A stretch of DNA of 64,000 bases. It comes from Poecilobothrus nobilitatus (lineage: Eukaryota > Arthropoda > Insecta > Diptera > Dolichopodidae). This document shows positions 62,001 through 64,000 of this stretch, in pieces. Within the stretch, counting starts at the first letter, position 1. Every line of letters begins with the position of its first letter. The position numbers were made by a program, and so were the translations under genes. Location: assembly GCA_947095535.1 (NCBI GenBank), contig OX352772.1, positions 320,364,018-320,428,017 on the forward strand, in the 5' to 3' direction. The notes under the pieces are model-generated. The model was not told where the DNA came from, did not search any database, and was given only the letters and a program-made list of their open reading frames with translations.

Positions 62001-62424
62001 ATTTTTTTTTTGTCCAAAACGCTTTTCTTTTGAAATTGTCTCTTTTGCTGTCATATTTCTGTCATGTATTTTAGAAGATTTAAAATATTTTTCTCTTTTT
62101 TTTTTGTTGTCTTCTTTTTTTTTTTGTGAAAAAAAAAAATAAAAACAAAATATATTACATCATTATAACATAACCTTTAAGGTAAATATCATCACAATAT
62201 AACACCTAACCACCAAAAATTAAATTGACACCTAACGTACACAATGCTCTTTTCGTTAATCATAAAAAAAATTAATGTTCCTAAAACAAAAATTTATTGA
62301 TGTTAACTCAACCAAACAATAATAAGATCGAAAAATATTATAAACAATTATTATGTGGTTAAAAATAAAATAAAAGTATGTAATTATTATTTGAAAACAT
62401 CAAAAAAAAAACAACCCCCTATGG
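59054..62424. other. A/T-rich non-coding DNA with weak internal repeats
   Basis: At 60920-61090 words like acattttacaaaaagaca and attacattttataaaactac recur loosely. At 61360-61440 family F interior words appear (attggaccctgattttgaa, accaactctaaagtcc). No gene was found. Confidence 0.45.
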
Positions 62425-63150
62425 AGGAGAACCTACTTCTGCCGATTATGTCCAAATTATTCGAAAAACTGTTATTGAAAACTTAATTGAAGAAAGACTC
62501 CACCAATTTGGTTTTCCGAATCAACATTCTACCATTGATCAAGTTCATCGAACTACTAATATTGTAAAAATGCCTTTAGAAGAAAAGAAAATGTTCAGCA
62601 GAAATATTTCTTAGCAAGATGTTCACCAGGCTTTTAATAAAGTTTGGCATCAACGCTTGAACCATAAATCCAAACAACTTTTTACTCATACACATCTGAA
62701 AAATATTTCAGGATCAAAAAAAAATGCCTATTCTGAACTGAAATAAAATCTAAGATGACGTACAACAAAGTACCGTATAGAAACCAATCCTTTCTATCTT
62801 TTGATTTAGTATTCTACCTACACTCGATTAAAACATTGTTGCTACGCATTTGCTGATGACATTGGAGATAACAATACTTTTTGAATAGTTATTGCAAAAA
62901 TATAGTAAAATATCTTAGCATATGATTCTTGATAAAAACCTCAACTGAAAAGCTCTTGTCAAGAAAAAACAAAAAGAATTAAAACTAAAATACAGAAAAA
63001 TGTACAGGTTATTAGGCAAACATTATGTTGCACTGTCACCACACAACAAGCTCCAGCTGCATCAAAAATTATGAAACTAATATGAATTTCTGAATTCTGA
63101 ACCTTGGGGTTGTAATATTGAAATTATAACAAACAAAGCTACAGTCATAT
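62425..63150 (+). pseudogene. Jockey-like non-LTR retrotransposon RT remnant
   Basis: Readable RT blocks, in order: QFGFPNQHSTIDQVHR (62504-62551, the FR/GF-x-x-x-HST region); a stop then QDVHQAFNKVWH (motif A region, usually LDV-x-x-AFDKVWH); NAYSELK; then YAFADDIG with the catalytic FADD at 62849-62860 intact; and KMYRLLGK...NKLQL...EPWGC (63000-63110), matching the conserved segment after RT in jockey-type elements that ends in QLWGC. Stops, small deletions and the loss of the PQGS-LGP block show a long-dead copy. The endonuclease domain is not seen upstream. The copy ends about 140 bp before the inverted minisatellite element. Confidence 0.8.
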
Positions 63151-63289
63151 ATTAAAAGAGTGACCAATTATAATATATTATAATCAAAGGAACTTTCGTA
63201 GGATAATTTGATGACTTTTATTAATTATTAAAGGCCACAATTTAAATAAGCTGGAATCAAATTACTGTTAATTTACTAGATTGTTATAA

Positions 63290-64000
63290 AAAACAAGTAA
63301 AAGTAACCGTAAGTCGATGCAACCGACTTATTTATACCCTACACCTAAAAAATTCAAATTAAATTAAAAATCCATAAGTTAGTTTAGTTAGGTATTTAAT
63401 ATAACTAAGCTAAAAAAATAAATGCTTTTACAACCTTTGTACAAAATTTCAGATTTCTATCTTTATTAAATTCGAAAATATGCTTGTTAGGTCTTGGGAA
63501 GTGTGTGAAGGCACGCGGACCACCACTCCAATTCATCTCAAATTTTAGAGACATCAACAGCGTAGAACATTCTTATATCAAATTTCAAGTTTATATATTT
63601 ATTAATTTCGAAGATATGCTTGTTTGGTCTTGGGAGTTGTGTGGCAGATACTCGAACAAGCATTCTAATTCATCTTAAATTTTGGACAAATCAGGGATTC
63701 AGGAAACAACACGTCAACACCCTAGTACCAAATTTGAAGTTTCTATCTTTATTAATTTCGAAGATATGCTTGTTCGGTTTTGGAAGTTGTATGGGAGGTA
63801 TCCGAACGACCACTCCAATCCATCTCAAATTTTAGGCAAATCAGGGATTTAAGAAAGAGCACCCTCGTATCAAATTTGAAGTTCCTATCTTTATTAATTT
63901 CGAAGATATGCTTGTTTGGTCTTGGGAGTTGTGTGGCAGATACCCGAACAACCATTCTAATTCATCTTAAATTTTGGACAAATCACGGATTCAGGAAACA
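63290..64000 (-). mobile_element. Minisatellite-bearing interspersed element, copy 4 (cut by window edge)
   Basis: It is the inverse of 1978-3010. The 3' hairpin taagtcg-atgcaac-cgactta (63310-63330) is perfect, followed by tataccctacacct and tandem units. The marker gaagatatg (or gaaaatatg) falls at 63474, 63610, 63761 and 63902, giving spacings of 136, 151 and 141. Unit variants appear in the same order from the 3' end as in copy 1. The 5' module lies beyond the window. The frames 63484-63678, 63620-63835 and 63752-63955 are by-products of the repeats. Confidence 0.8.

Noticed and set aside
1978..64000. The inverted minisatellite copies at both edges as terminal repeats of one 62-kb transposon.
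   Set aside because: The interior has no transposition genes, related degraded modules lie inside the window, and the right copy runs off the edge. Two independent insertions are simpler.
1..64000. CRISPR arrays, prophage, operons or rRNA.
   Set aside because: No regularly spaced repeat-spacer array, coding operon or rRNA-like sequence is present; the composition and repeats are those of a eukaryotic nuclear genome.

Overview
The window is a very A+T-rich (about four fifths A/T by eye), gene-poor stretch of what looks like an insect nuclear genome, most likely a fly or a relative. The evidence is indirect. There are dense poly-A/poly-T runs, TA and TATG/TACA microsatellites, decayed non-LTR retrotransposons of jockey and RNase-H-linked types, a tRNA-derived SINE family, and repeat modules (a gggtatatt start, then a block with gtccgtccgt) of a kind common in insect DNA. 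There is no bacterial architecture: no operons, ribosome binding sites, rRNA or CRISPR array. I found no intact protein-coding gene. Every open frame of 60 to 159 codons is poly-T/poly-A low complexity, an antisense shadow of a repeat, or a scrap of mobile-element coding sequence. The window reads as an intergenic region or the inside of a long intron.

Layout. 1-3 kb: an interspersed element with a 5' hairpin, an array of 142-bp units and a 3' hairpin. A second copy in opposite orientation runs off the right edge from about 63.29 kb. 4-11.6 kb: three copies of a second family ('family B') in A/T-rich filler, plus a long hairpin at 7.1 kb. 11.6-19 kb: short tandem repeats, an inverted repeat at 12.35 kb, a composite element with repeated GAAATAAAGCC motifs at 15.9-17.2 kb, and a small exon-like frame at 18.8 kb. 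19-28 kb: homopolymer-rich DNA with two copies of 'family E', two of 'family G' and a tRNA-like scrap. 28-35 kb: a cluster of family B copies (one with a recent 117-bp tandem duplication), relatives of the 142-bp element, an 82-codon protein-like frame, and two adjacent palindromic mini-elements at 34.8-35.1 kb. 35-48 kb: low-complexity DNA, an RNase-H-linked non-LTR 3' end at 40.3-40.9 kb, a gag-like scrap, and two head-to-head SINEs at 43.7-44.2 kb. 48-59 kb: a TA-flanked terminal-inverted-repeat element, three more SINEs, a second GAAATAAAGCC element, a PIF/Harbinger-like MITE with a TAA target duplication, and an RT scrap running into family B. 59-64 kb: filler, a mutated jockey-like RT at 62.4-63.15 kb, then the right-hand minisatellite element.

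The best-supported results are (1) the SINE family, five copies of about 190 bp with RNA polymerase III A and B boxes, poly-A tails and, in four of five, convincing target duplications; (2) the 142-bp minisatellite element, whose order of unit variants is kept between copies 61 kb apart; (3) the 632-bp Harbinger-like MITE; (4) family B, in which three copies carry the same junction between an RT-like coding scrap and a long non-coding module; and (5) the tandem palindromic elements at 34.77-35.07 kb. Boundaries and family names are from reading by eye; no alignment or database search was run.
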